Assembly: GCA_005884855.1 (NCBI GenBank)
Contig: VAZS01000410.1
Location: 1-5,715, forward strand
DNA length: 5,715 nt
Source of the DNA: Alphaproteobacteria bacterium
GTDB lineage: Bacteria > Pseudomonadota > Alphaproteobacteria > Rhizobiales > Xanthobacteraceae
Direction of reading: 5' to 3'
A program made the translations under genes and the position numbers. The notes beneath the pieces are model-generated. The model was not told the DNA's origin, made no database searches, and saw only the letters and a program-made list of their open reading frames with translations. Shown in pieces: positions 1 through 5,715 of the stretch (the first letter of the stretch is position 1; every line of letters starts with the position of its first letter).

Positions 1-433
1 CCATCCGGTGCACGTCTTCGCGCTTCTTGACGGCGTTTCCCCGATTGTTCGATGCATCCAGCAACTCCGCCGAGAGCCGCTCCGTCATCGTCTTTTCATT
101 GCGCTCGCGCGCCGCCGTGATGATCCAGCGAATGCCGAGCGCCTGCCGGCGCACCGAGCGAACCTCGACCGGCACCTGATAGGTGGCGCCACCGACGCGA
201 CGGGAACGCACCTCGATGGTCGGCATCACGTTCTCGAGCGCCTGCTCGAACACCGTCAGCGGGCTCTGCTTGGTCTTGGTCTCGATCATGCCGAGCGCGC
301 CATAGACGATGCCTTCGGCAACCGACTTCTTCCCGGCGTACATCACCGAGTTCATGAACTTCGTTATGACGATGTTCCCGAACTTCGGATCCGGGTTCAC
401 TTCGCGCTTTTCAGCAGAATGGCGGCGAGACAT
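1..433 (-). CDS. rpsG: 30S ribosomal protein S7 (3' end cut by window edge)
   Basis: Ribosomal protein S7 is a primary 16S rRNA-binding protein that nucleates assembly of the 30S head and lies near the E site and the mRNA exit path. The reverse strand from 433 reads [20 protein letters not shown] and continues through typical S7 stretches such as [20 protein letters not shown] and [11 protein letters not shown], to KKREDVHRM at the window edge. That is 144 residues; bacterial S7 of this type is usually 156, so about 12 C-terminal residues are missing. The start is supported by the S7 N-terminus and by a GAAGGA-type ribosome binding site (441-448), nine bases before the ATG. It follows rpsL by 105 bases in the usual str-operon order and is probably cotranscribed with it. 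In E. coli S7 represses its own operon by binding the S12-S7 intercistronic RNA; here that gap is occupied by a palindromic repeat. Identity is essentially certain. Confidence 0.97.
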   Translation of the reverse strand, partial: MSRRHSAEKREVNPDPKFGNIVITKFMNSVMYAGKKSVAEGIVYGALGMIETKTKQSPLTVFEQALENVMPTIEVRSRRVGGATYQVPVEVRSVRRQALGIRWIITAARERNEKTMTERLSAELLDASNNRGNAVKKREDVHRM

Positions 434-440
434 CTTTTAT

Positions 441-448
441 CTTCCTTC
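441..448 (-). promoter_or_regulatory. Ribosome binding site of rpsG
   Basis: The reverse strand reads GAAGGAAG here, with AAGGA ending nine bases before the ATG at 433. It supports that ATG as the S7 start. It lies only a few bases downstream of the hairpin at 452-474, so folding of that hairpin could affect ribosome access. Confidence 0.75.
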
Positions 449-519
449 GTCATGGCCGGGCTCGTCCCGGCCATTCACGTCTTAACTTTTCGATCCATAT
501 CCCCGGGTCTTCCCGGGAT
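447..519. repeat. Bradyrhizobiaceae-type palindromic intergenic repeat
   Basis: Two GC-rich inverted repeats lie in the rpsL-rpsG gap. The first has perfect 9-bp arms, ATGGCCGGG (452-460) and CCCGGCCAT (466-474), around a five-base loop. The second (499-519) pairs ATCCCCGGG with CCCGGGAT, giving 8 bp with one bulged C and a four-base loop. On the plus strand the first reads MAGLVPAIHV, a peptide I recall as a frequent spurious translation in Bradyrhizobium and Rhodopseudomonas genomes because the element is dispersed in many copies. The element is therefore probably a REP-like repeat that inserted in, or arose within, the operon. Only one copy is visible in this window, so the repeat status rests on recall. 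In the str mRNA both arms would form stable stem-loops. Confidence 0.72.
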
Positions 520-538
520 GCCCTTCGCTAGGCTGCGG

Positions 539-910
539 TTATTTCGGACGCTTGGCTCCGTACTTCGAACGGCGCTGCTTACGATTCTTGACGCCCTGGG
601 TATCGAGAACACCGCGGAGAATGTGGTAACGCACGCCGGGCAAATCCTTGACGCGGCCGCCGCGGATCATGACCACCGAGTGCTCCTGAAGGTTATGGCC
701 TTCACCCGGGATGTAGCCGATGACCTCGAAGCCGTTGGTCAGGCGCACCTTGGCCACCTTCCGAAGCGCCGAGTTCGGCTTTTTCGGCGTGGTGGTGTAG
801 ACGCGCGTGCAAACGCCGCGCTTCTGGGGCGACTGCTGCAGCGCAGGCACCTTCTTGCGCGACTTCTGTACCGTCCGCGGAGTTGCGATCAGTTGGTTGA
901 TCGTCGGCAT
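539..910 (-). CDS. rpsL: 30S ribosomal protein S12
   Basis: Ribosomal protein S12 sits at the decoding centre of the 30S subunit, where it contributes to tRNA selection accuracy and streptomycin response. The complete 123-residue product starts [12 protein letters not shown] and ends [10 protein letters not shown], the normal length and ends for the family. It contains [13 protein letters not shown] and the conserved [13 protein letters not shown] loop. Lys43 and Lys88, the residues most often changed in streptomycin-resistant mutants, are both the wild-type lysine. Asp89, the residue that RimO methylthiolates in some bacteria, is present. The ATG at 910 is preceded on the reverse strand by a GGGTGAAGG purine stretch that can serve as ribosome binding site. 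It is the first gene of the str operon here, with rpsG 105 bases downstream, and its likely promoter lies about 400 bases upstream. Identity is essentially certain. Confidence 0.99.
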   Translation of the reverse strand: MPTINQLIATPRTVQKSRKKVPALQQSPQKRGVCTRVYTTTPKKPNSALRKVAKVRLTNGFEVIGYIPGEGHNLQEHSVVMIRGGRVKDLPGVRYHILRGVLDTQGVKNRKQRRSKYGAKRPK

Positions 911-964
911 GCAGCCTTCACCCTTTAGTTCACGCGAAACCGCACATCGGTTCGCAAATTCATT

Positions 965-979
965 GGGGCCACTTGCCCC
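965..979 (-). other. GC hairpin upstream of rpsL
   Basis: On the transcribed strand GGGGC pairs with GCCCC around AAGTG, a perfect 5-bp GC stem ending 54 bases before the rpsL start codon. It has no T run after it, so it does not look like an intrinsic terminator. It may be part of leader folding, or chance in GC-rich DNA. Confidence 0.3.
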
Positions 980-992
980 CGAGCGGTCATTC

Positions 993-1010
993 CGCGCGAA
1001 AACCCGCGCG
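993..1010 (-). other. CGCGCG hairpin in rpsL leader
   Basis: Six-base arms CGCGCG flank the loop GGTTTT on the transcribed strand. Only 13 bases separate it from the GC hairpin at 965-979, so the two could form a tandem stem-loop pair in the leader. Simple CG alternation makes chance pairing possible. Confidence 0.3.
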
Positions 1011-1031
1011 CAAAGCGAAATCGCGCCAACT

Positions 1032-1045
1032 GCTCATCGCTGAGC
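1032..1045 (-). other. Hairpin with GNRA-type tetraloop in rpsL leader
   Basis: The transcribed strand reads GCTCA, then GCGA, then TGAGC. This is a five-base-pair stem closed by a GCGA loop, which fits the stable GNRA tetraloop class common in structured RNA. It is the most RNA-like of the three leader hairpins. Confidence 0.35.
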
Positions 1046-1137
1046 GGAAAGCGCTTCGAAGCCACAGAGGACCGCAGTCGTGACCGATCAGCTTTCGCCT
1101 TTCAGTCGTCCACCGAGGTCATGCATCCGATATCAAT

Positions 1138-1162
1138 CTCAAGAGAACTTGCTCAAGAGAAC
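1138..1162. repeat. Tandem 11-bp direct repeat in the str leader region
   Basis: CTCAAGAGAAC occurs twice, at 1138-1148 and 1152-1162, identical and separated by TTG (period 14). Each copy carries an imperfect dyad, CTC-AA-GAG. It lies roughly midway between the candidate str promoter and rpsL. It could be a protein-binding site, a leader RNA element or a local duplication; the sequence does not decide. Confidence 0.6.
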
Positions 1163-1319
1163 CAAGATCGTCCTGGCATTGCCTAGCTACAGTCGACAGC
1201 GTTTGAGCGGCATTCGTCGAGGTTGGTGCCCATTTCAGTCCCCCAGCAATCAAGAGGGTTTAAAAAGGGTGATCCGTTCCGACGCGGGCGTCACTCACCG
1301 CCTGTCGTGAAGTGCGCGG

Positions 1320-1348
1320 GTTGTATCGGCGGTAGATAGCCAAGTCAA
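1320..1348 (-). promoter_or_regulatory. Candidate sigma-70 promoter for the str operon
   Basis: On the reverse strand TTGACT (1348-1343) is followed by a 17-base spacer and TACAAC (1325-1320). This matches the TTGACA/TATAAT consensus at 5 of 6 and 4 of 6 positions with ideal spacing. Transcription would begin near 1313 and run into rpsL about 400 bases away. It is the best promoter match I found between the ABC transporter gene and rpsL. The call is by eye from consensus. Confidence 0.55.
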
Positions 1349-1516
1349 GACGAAAGCCCAACGCAGGAAGCGGCTCTGACACTAGCGGAATCGACGCGAC
1401 CGGTGATTCCGAAGCGGCCGAATACAGTCAGGACGAAACGACCGTAGCGAGTCTCGGGTACCTTACTTTTTTGCGCGGACTCAAAAGAACGCAGCACAGC
1501 CAAAAGGACGCAGATA
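1349..1516. other. Gap after the ABC transporter gene, no gene seen
   Basis: Between the transporter stop codon and the candidate str promoter I see no supported gene. The only structure noted is an inverted repeat, CGGAATC (1386-1392) with GATTCCG (1405-1411), 7 bp around a 12-base loop. It has no T tract on the minus strand and so is a poor intrinsic terminator. Transporter transcription may end by a factor-dependent route or read into the str operon. Confidence 0.4.
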
Positions 1517-3511
1517 TTACCCGGGTACGTGGTCGGGGGCTGCATGGGGCGTGTGGCTCTGATCGTCCCAAAGCTTTCGGTACATGCCGTTGGCCGCGAG
1601 CAGCTTCGCGTGCGAGCCACGTTCGATCGCCTGGCCTCCTGCGATCACGATGATTTCGTCCATTTCGACCACTGACGTCAGCCGGTGGGTCGAGAAAATC
1701 ATCGTGCGGCCCCTGGCGAGCTTCAGCAGCGTCTTGTTGATGGCGGCTTCGGTGGTCTGGTCGAGTGCCGAGGTCGCCTCGTCAAGCAGCAGGACCGAGG
1801 GATCGCGGACGATCGCGCGCGCAATTGCGATGCGCTGCCGCTGACCGCCGGAAAGCGTATCGCCGCGCTCTCCGACTGGTGTGTCGTATTTCTGCGGCAG
1901 GCTCATGATGTAGCGATGAATCTCGGCCTTGCGCGCGGCCTGCTCGACTTCCTGGTCGGTGGCCCCTTCCTTGCCGAGGCGGATGTTCTCCCGTATCGAC
2001 ATGTTGAACAGCATGTTCTCCTGGAACACCACCGCCATGCTCCGGCGCAACGACTCGCGAGTAACCTTGCGGATGTCGACCCCATCGATGGTCACGCGCC
2101 CTTCGTTCGGCACGTAAAGCCGCAGAATTAGGTTGAGCAATGTGCTCTTGCCGGAGCCGCTCGGCCCGACGATGGCGATGCTTTTCCCGACGTTGAGTTT
2201 GAGACTGAGATTGTCCAGCACCGGCGTTTGGCTGCCTTCGTACTGAAACGTGACGCGGTCGAAAGTGATGTCGTTGGTGATGCGCGGCAGGTCGGGCGCG
2301 CCGGGCCGGTCCGCCCCGCGGGTCGGCTCATCGAGCAGCTCCTGAATGTGATGGACGGCCGCCGCCGACTGTATCGACACCGGGATGAAGTGCATGACGT
2401 GGGCGATGTTGTAGGACACCTCCCAGAACGCACTCTCGAAGGTAACGAAGGTCCCGATGGTGATTTGGCCCTTGGTGGCGAGATAGGCGCCGATCGCGAG
2501 CACCACCAGGTGCAGCAACAACACCGAGATCGTCACCGTGCGTTCGACCATGGTCGACAGAAACGCCGCTGAGGCGATCTTCTGGCGCGCCTCGTCATTG
2601 CGCATCGTAAACCAGCCGAGAGTGCGCCGCTGCAGACTGAACGCCTTGACCACTGCTTGGGCCGCGATGTTTTCCTGCACCATCCCGAGCAGTGTGGATT
2701 CGTTGAGCTTCTGCTCGTAATTGGCTTGCACAGCCTTCGGCGTCAGGATCCGCGGTCCTATCAGCGTGATCGGGAACACCAGCAGCGATATCACCGCCAG
2801 CTGCCAGTTCAAAAACAGCATCAGAATAATGCCGGCGATCAGTTCGAGAAACGGTAGCGCCGCCCCGTTGGCAAAGCCCTTGATTGAGCCTTCGAACGCG
2901 GACAGGTCGACCGAAAACCGCGACAGGATCTCGCCACGCTTTGTGCGCGCGAAGTAGGCTGACGGAAGATTTTGCACATGTTCGAACAGCCGCGTCCGCA
3001 CGTCCGTAATGACGCACGCTGCCAGCTTGGCGTCCCAGCGTTCGTACCAGACAGCGACGATCGAGGTGAAAATTCCGGCAACTGCCAACACCGAAAGAAT
3101 CTTCACCAGTGCTTCGAAATCCTCCTCGCCGAGTGCATCGTCGATCAGGAACTTGAGGCTCAGGGGCATGATGACGTTAAACAGCGTCTCGACGACTATC
3201 CCGAGGCCAACGAATGCCAGGATTTTCTTATAGTTTTTCAGAAAGGGTTTGACGAAGGCATAGATCGTCGCCAGCGCGCCCGCGGCCTCCTTGGCGGTAA
3301 AGACAACGAGATCCTCGTCTTCCTCGTCCTCTTCGAGTTCGAGCTCGCCATCATGTTCTTCGCCGACATCCTTGGGCGGCAATGAAGAGGACTTGTCGCC
3401 GGGCACACGGCCCCCAGCCTCAGCCCCACGCTTTCGATCCAGTTCCAGCGCGAGCGGATCCCCGTCGATAGCTTTTTTCAGATCATCCGGCGAAGGAGGC
3501 TTGGGCGCCAT
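1517..3511 (-). CDS. ABC exporter half-transporter, fused membrane and ATPase domains
   Basis: This is a 664-residue type IV (ABCB/MsbA-like) exporter half that should homodimerise in the inner membrane and use ATP to move a substrate outward. The membrane domain spans about residues 95-380, with hydrophobic helices near 98-118, 135-156, 216-235, 236-256, 325-345 and 350-378. The nucleotide-binding domain follows from about 415 and looks fully active: A-loop Tyr424, Walker A GPSGSGKST (449-457), Q-loop Gln497, signature LSGGQ (553-557), Walker B VLLLDE with catalytic Glu578, D-loop SALD (581-584) and switch His609. The first 95 residues are unusual: a hydrophilic extension with an acidic run at 51-67 (EEHDGELELEEDEEDED). 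The ATG at 3511 has only a weak ribosome binding site (GGTTGG), but no other ATG lies near it in the N-terminus. The neighbour upstream is an oxidoreductase-methyltransferase fusion. Substrate is unknown; lipid, glycan or small molecule are all possible. Confidence 0.93.
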   Translation of the reverse strand: MAPKPPSPDDLKKAIDGDPLALELDRKRGAEAGGRVPGDKSSSLPPKDVGEEHDGELELEEDEEDEDLVVFTAKEAAGALATIYAFVKPFLKNYKKILAFVGLGIVVETLFNVIMPLSLKFLIDDALGEEDFEALVKILSVLAVAGIFTSIVAVWYERWDAKLAACVITDVRTRLFEHVQNLPSAYFARTKRGEILSRFSVDLSAFEGSIKGFANGAALPFLELIAGIILMLFLNWQLAVISLLVFPITLIGPRILTPKAVQANYEQKLNESTLLGMVQENIAAQAVVKAFSLQRRTLGWFTMRNDEARQKIASAAFLSTMVERTVTISVLLLHLVVLAIGAYLATKGQITIGTFVTFESAFWEVSYNIAHVMHFIPVSIQSAAAVHHIQELLDEPTRGADRPGAPDLPRITNDITFDRVTFQYEGSQTPVLDNLSLKLNVGKSIAIVGPSGSGKSTLLNLILRLYVPNEGRVTIDGVDIRKVTRESLRRSMAVVFQENMLFNMSIRENIRLGKEGATDQEVEQAARKAEIHRYIMSLPQKYDTPVGERGDTLSGGQRQRIAIARAIVRDPSVLLLDEATSALDQTTEAAINKTLLKLARGRTMIFSTHRLTSVVEMDEIIVIAGGQAIERGSHAKLLAANGMYRKLWDDQSHTPHAAPDHVPG

Positions 3512-3583
3512 AAAACCAACCGATGCTGCACGGCCGGCATGACCGTAAAATCGAGGAAAGTGGCCGAACCAACCACCGTGTCG

Positions 3584-3612
3584 ATCCTATGCGATTAGAA
3601 GCCATTCGGCAA
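3584..3612 (-). promoter_or_regulatory. Candidate promoter for the ABC transporter gene
   Basis: On the reverse strand TTGCCG (3612-3607), a 17-base spacer and TAGGAT (3589-3584) give 4 of 6 matches at each hexamer. Initiation near 3577 would leave a leader of about 65 bases before the ATG. If real, the transporter has its own promoter in addition to possible read-through from the upstream gene. This is a modest match made by eye. Confidence 0.35.
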
Positions 3613-3637
3613 AGCAAGTGCCAACAAGTCGCACGCC

Positions 3638-3657
3638 GTCCCGGCGAATCGCCGGAC
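3638..3657 (-). terminator. GC hairpin after the oxidoreductase-methyltransferase gene
   Basis: The reverse strand has GTCCGGCG, a three-base loop ATT, then CGCCGGGAC. This makes an 8-bp stem with one bulged G, starting 21 bases past the TGA at 3681-3679. No T run follows, so it is at best a weak or factor-assisted terminator, or it protects the 3' end of the message. Confidence 0.35.
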
Positions 3658-3678
3658 TCATCGCCGACAGGCCGCTAC

Positions 3679-5715
3679 TCAATCGTCATCGGCTTCGATC
3701 TTGTCGAAAAACGAGTAGCGCAGGCTCTCGGAGTCCGCATACCACTGCCCCGGACCTTTGTTGGCCGCGAGCGTCGCCGCCCAGAGCGCGTCAGTGCAGT
3801 CGCGCCGATGCATCGACAGGTCAAACCCGTTGCCGAAAAATAGCTCGGACCATTCCCACCAGGTGCCGAGCTTCTTGACTCCGCGCAGCAGGTCGTAGCG
3901 ATCGATCAGCGCCGGCGCCAAATCCGAGGTCACCGATCCGAACACCAGGCCGGTTTTTATGACCCGGTTCAACTCGCGAATCGCGCGCGAGACCCGTTTG
4001 TGCGGCAGATGGCAGAGGCTGGTCTCGAATACGAAATCGAACTCTCCATCCCTGAACGGCATATCGACGATCGACCCGAGCTTATTGAACCTTTGCAACT
4101 CCTTCGGGGTTTCGGCGTGGATCGCACGGTTATTCTCGATGCCCCATGCATCAATTCCGCGAGCGCGTAGCGCTCCAACCAGCTCTCCGCTGGCTGATCC
4201 CGCCACCAGCAGCTTGTAGCCCCTCGCTCGATTCCAGACCATCTTGATGAGCTCGGTCAGGTAGGCTGGGTCGGTAAATTGGTTCCAGACCTCGCGATAA
4301 GGACCCAAGCCGCGATAATTTTCGAAATAGTCGTTGTCGATCTTGTCAGATGAAGGCTTGCCGCGCGCGCGGCGCAGCCGAATCATTTCGGTCAAAATGA
4401 TGTCGGTTGCGGCATCGGAAGAATCGAGCAATCCGTTTAAAGTCGAGTCGAACAGATAGTCGCCGACCAACACCAGACCGGGATGCTGCTTAGGTTCGGG
4501 ACGGTGGTTGGTCATGACATCGCGGGCTGGCAAGCCGCCCGGCAGCGCATTTACTGACGAGAGCCAACGATGGGTTTTGCCCTCGACGAAATGCTCGCGC
4601 GCATTTCCTAGCGATCGCGGCAGCGATTTCAATGCGGCGTCGATCAGCTCCGCATCGCTCAGATTTGCGAACGCCAGCGCATCGGAACCGGCGATCAACC
4701 AGTTCAGCACGCCATGTTTGCCGACGTCGTGGCGGGAACCCTCGTTGTAGACGCAGCAGCCGCCGAACGCTTCGGACATGAACCAGGAGCCGGGGATCTT
4801 CTCGCCCCAGAATGGCTCGTCAAACAGGATGGAGATCCGCAGGTAATGTGCGGGGTGATCGAAGTAGGCGATGTGCTTGACCATCGACTTGCGCAGCTGT
4901 TCTCCATCCCAACCCATCGTCGCAAGCCAGGAATGCGGCAGACACATCAGCACAAGGTCGAAATCCTTTGTCTCCGCTCCCTTGCCATTCATCATGTTGA
5001 GCTGGTAACGGCCGGCGGCAGTCTTGCCGATCTTAAGTACCCGGTGATTGAGCTGGATATCGGCATCGACCTCTGAATGCAGGCAGTCGATCAACTGCTC
5101 ATTGCCGTTCTGGATCGAATACAGGCCAATGTATCCGTCCACATCCATCACAAAGTTCTTAAGCGCATTCAATCCATTGGTGTTGTGGCTCTCCGTGGCA
5201 AGATCGGAGCGCGCCATGACCTTGAAGAAGCGCTTGGCGGTGTGATCGTCGACCTCCTTGTCGAGCAGCTGCTCGCAAGTCATGTAGGCCCACGGATGCT
5301 CGTTATCGTGCGCGCCGACGCCTTCGTAGTATTGGGCCGGTGATACCATTTCGCTGCACCGCTTTCGGAACGCTTCGATCGCGTCGGCGGTCTTCGCACC
5401 ATATTTGCGGCGCATGCCCCTCACATCATGGAGCAGCTCGCCGTCCAGATGGACCTGCTCGGCGTCCATTGGAATGGTCTGCAGGCCGAAATGCTGGATC
5501 AGCTCGCGCAACGGGTCGGGCCCGGTCATCGAGTAGTCGTAGATCTCGGCAACCCCTGCTTCATACATCGCGGGGGCTGAATCGAACTTACGCGTCAGGA
5601 TCTTGCCGCCGAGGCGGTCGGAGGCCTCGTAAATGGTAACGCTGCAAAGCTCGCCAAGCTTCTTTTTGAGGTACCAGGCGCTCATCAGGCCACCCGGCCC
5701 GCCGCCAACAATTGC
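3679..5715 (-). CDS. FAD-dependent oxidoreductase fused to SAM methyltransferase (5' end cut)
   Basis: The frame is open to the right edge; 678 residues are visible (numbered here from the edge) and only a short N-terminus is missing. Residues 1-10 read AIVGGGPGGL, the FAD-binding Rossmann GxGxxG. YEASDRLGGK follows, its Glu30 placed to hold the FAD ribose, then a long amine-oxidase/phytoene-desaturase-like domain. That domain closes at about 413-440 with LVLVGDYLFDSTLNGLLDSSDAATDII, split here as LVLVGDYLFDS and TLNGLLDSSDAATDII, the usual C-terminal FAD motif. From about 480 a second domain begins: motif I LLVAGSASGELV (502-513), acidic GIENN (Glu527), then VDMPFRDGEFDFVFETSLCH (550-569) and REL-RVIK-G, the pattern of Methyltransf_11-type enzymes. 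So one polypeptide may both oxidise and methylate a substrate. Substrate and pathway are not identifiable. No signal peptide is visible, but the true start is outside. An internal ATG at 5685 would cut the FAD motif and is not the start. An ABC exporter follows after 167 bases. Confidence 0.88.
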   Translation of the reverse strand, partial: AIVGGGPGGLMSAWYLKKKLGELCSVTIYEASDRLGGKILTRKFDSAPAMYEAGVAEIYDYSMTGPDPLRELIQHFGLQTIPMDAEQVHLDGELLHDVRGMRRKYGAKTADAIEAFRKRCSEMVSPAQYYEGVGAHDNEHPWAYMTCEQLLDKEVDDHTAKRFFKVMARSDLATESHNTNGLNALKNFVMDVDGYIGLYSIQNGNEQLIDCLHSEVDADIQLNHRVLKIGKTAAGRYQLNMMNGKGAETKDFDLVLMCLPHSWLATMGWDGEQLRKSMVKHIAYFDHPAHYLRISILFDEPFWGEKIPGSWFMSEAFGGCCVYNEGSRHDVGKHGVLNWLIAGSDALAFANLSDAELIDAALKSLPRSLGNAREHFVEGKTHRWLSSVNALPGGLPARDVMTNHRPEPKQHPGLVLVGDYLFDSTLNGLLDSSDAATDIILTEMIRLRRARGKPSSDKIDNDYFENYRGLGPYREVWNQFTDPAYLTELIKMVWNRARGYKLLVAGSASGELVGALRARGIDAWGIENNRAIHAETPKELQRFNKLGSIVDMPFRDGEFDFVFETSLCHLPHKRVSRAIRELNRVIKTGLVFGSVTSDLAPALIDRYDLLRGVKKLGTWWEWSELFFGNGFDLSMHRRDCTDALWAATLAANKGPGQWYADSESLRYSFFDKIEADDD

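Larger units (their letters stand above)
911..1313 (-). promoter_or_regulatory. Probable long structured 5' leader of the str operon mRNA
   Basis: This stretch has no convincing gene. If the promoter at 1320-1348 is used, it is transcribed as a leader of about 400 nt before rpsL. Its rpsL-proximal part can form three short hairpins on the minus strand: GCTCA-GCGA-TGAGC (1045-1032), with a GNRA-type tetraloop; CGCGCG-GGTTTT-CGCGCG (1010-993); and GGGGC-AAGTG-GCCCC (979-965). A leader could mediate feedback by a ribosomal protein, but I do not recognise a described leader motif. The extent depends on the inferred start site. Confidence 0.4.

Noticed and set aside
539..910. Streptomycin-resistance allele of rpsL
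   Set aside because: Lys43 and Lys88 are wild type and no other known resistance change is evident.
8..928. 306-residue plus-strand open frame opposite rpsL and rpsG
   Set aside because: It is the antisense shadow of two certain ribosomal genes in GC-rich DNA, rich in Arg, His and Leu, with no recognisable domain. Its MAGLVPAIHV stretch comes from the intergenic repeat.
1141..1215. Minus-strand frame of about 40 residues (ending QVLLRLISDA) overlapping the possible uORF
   Set aside because: It has no ATG or GTG start, only a possible TTG, and no strong ribosome binding site; it may be chance.
1386..1411. Inverted repeat as intrinsic terminator for the transporter gene
   Set aside because: The 7-bp stem has a 12-base loop, is more than 100 bases past the stop and has no T tract on the minus strand.
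1345..1620. 91-residue minus-strand frame overlapping the 3' end of the transporter gene
   Set aside because: It overlaps the transporter in another frame and runs into the str promoter region, with no family resemblance or ribosome binding site.
2595..3017. 140-residue minus-strand frame inside the transporter gene
   Set aside because: It is an out-of-frame shadow of a gene whose full domain set is intact.
3291..3542. Plus-strand frame with a run of serines
   Set aside because: The serine run is the reverse complement of the Glu/Asp codons in the acidic N-terminus of the ABC transporter.

Overview
The window looks like chromosomal DNA from an alphaproteobacterium, most likely the Bradyrhizobium/Rhodopseudomonas/Nitrobacter group. 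The evidence is the GC-rich composition, ribosomal proteins S12 and S7 of alphaproteobacterial type, and a palindromic intergenic repeat. Read on the plus strand, that repeat gives the peptide MAGLVPAIHV, which I recall as a common spurious translation in Bradyrhizobiaceae genomes. All four genes lie on the minus strand, so transcription runs from the right edge to the left.

Layout in the direction of transcription: (1) 5715-3679, a large open frame entering from the right edge. It fuses an FAD-dependent amine-oxidase/desaturase-like domain to a C-terminal class I SAM methyltransferase domain; the first few residues lie outside the window. (2) 3678-3512, a 167-base gap with a GC hairpin and a candidate sigma-70 promoter. 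(3) 3511-1517, a complete ABC exporter half-transporter (six-helix membrane domain plus nucleotide-binding domain) with an unusual acidic N-terminal extension of about 90 residues. (4) 1516-911, about 600 bases without a convincing gene. It holds a good sigma-70-type promoter (TTGACT, 17-base spacer, TACAAC), a tandem 11-bp repeat, and several GC-rich hairpins, one with a GNRA-type tetraloop. Together these look like a leader of about 400 nt for the str operon. (5) 910-539, rpsL (S12). (6) 538-434, a gap with the Bradyrhizobiaceae-type palindromic repeat. (7) 433 to the left edge, rpsG (S7), missing only its last residues.

The ribosomal genes are the start of the conserved str operon (rpsL-rpsG-fusA-tuf). 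The two genes upstream are not part of translation. A flavin oxidoreductase/methyltransferase fusion beside an exporter suggests, by inference only, that one modifies a small molecule or lipid and the other moves it. The fusion protein and the structured rpsL leader are the items most worth a second look. I see no CRISPR array, tRNA, rRNA, transposase or prophage gene.
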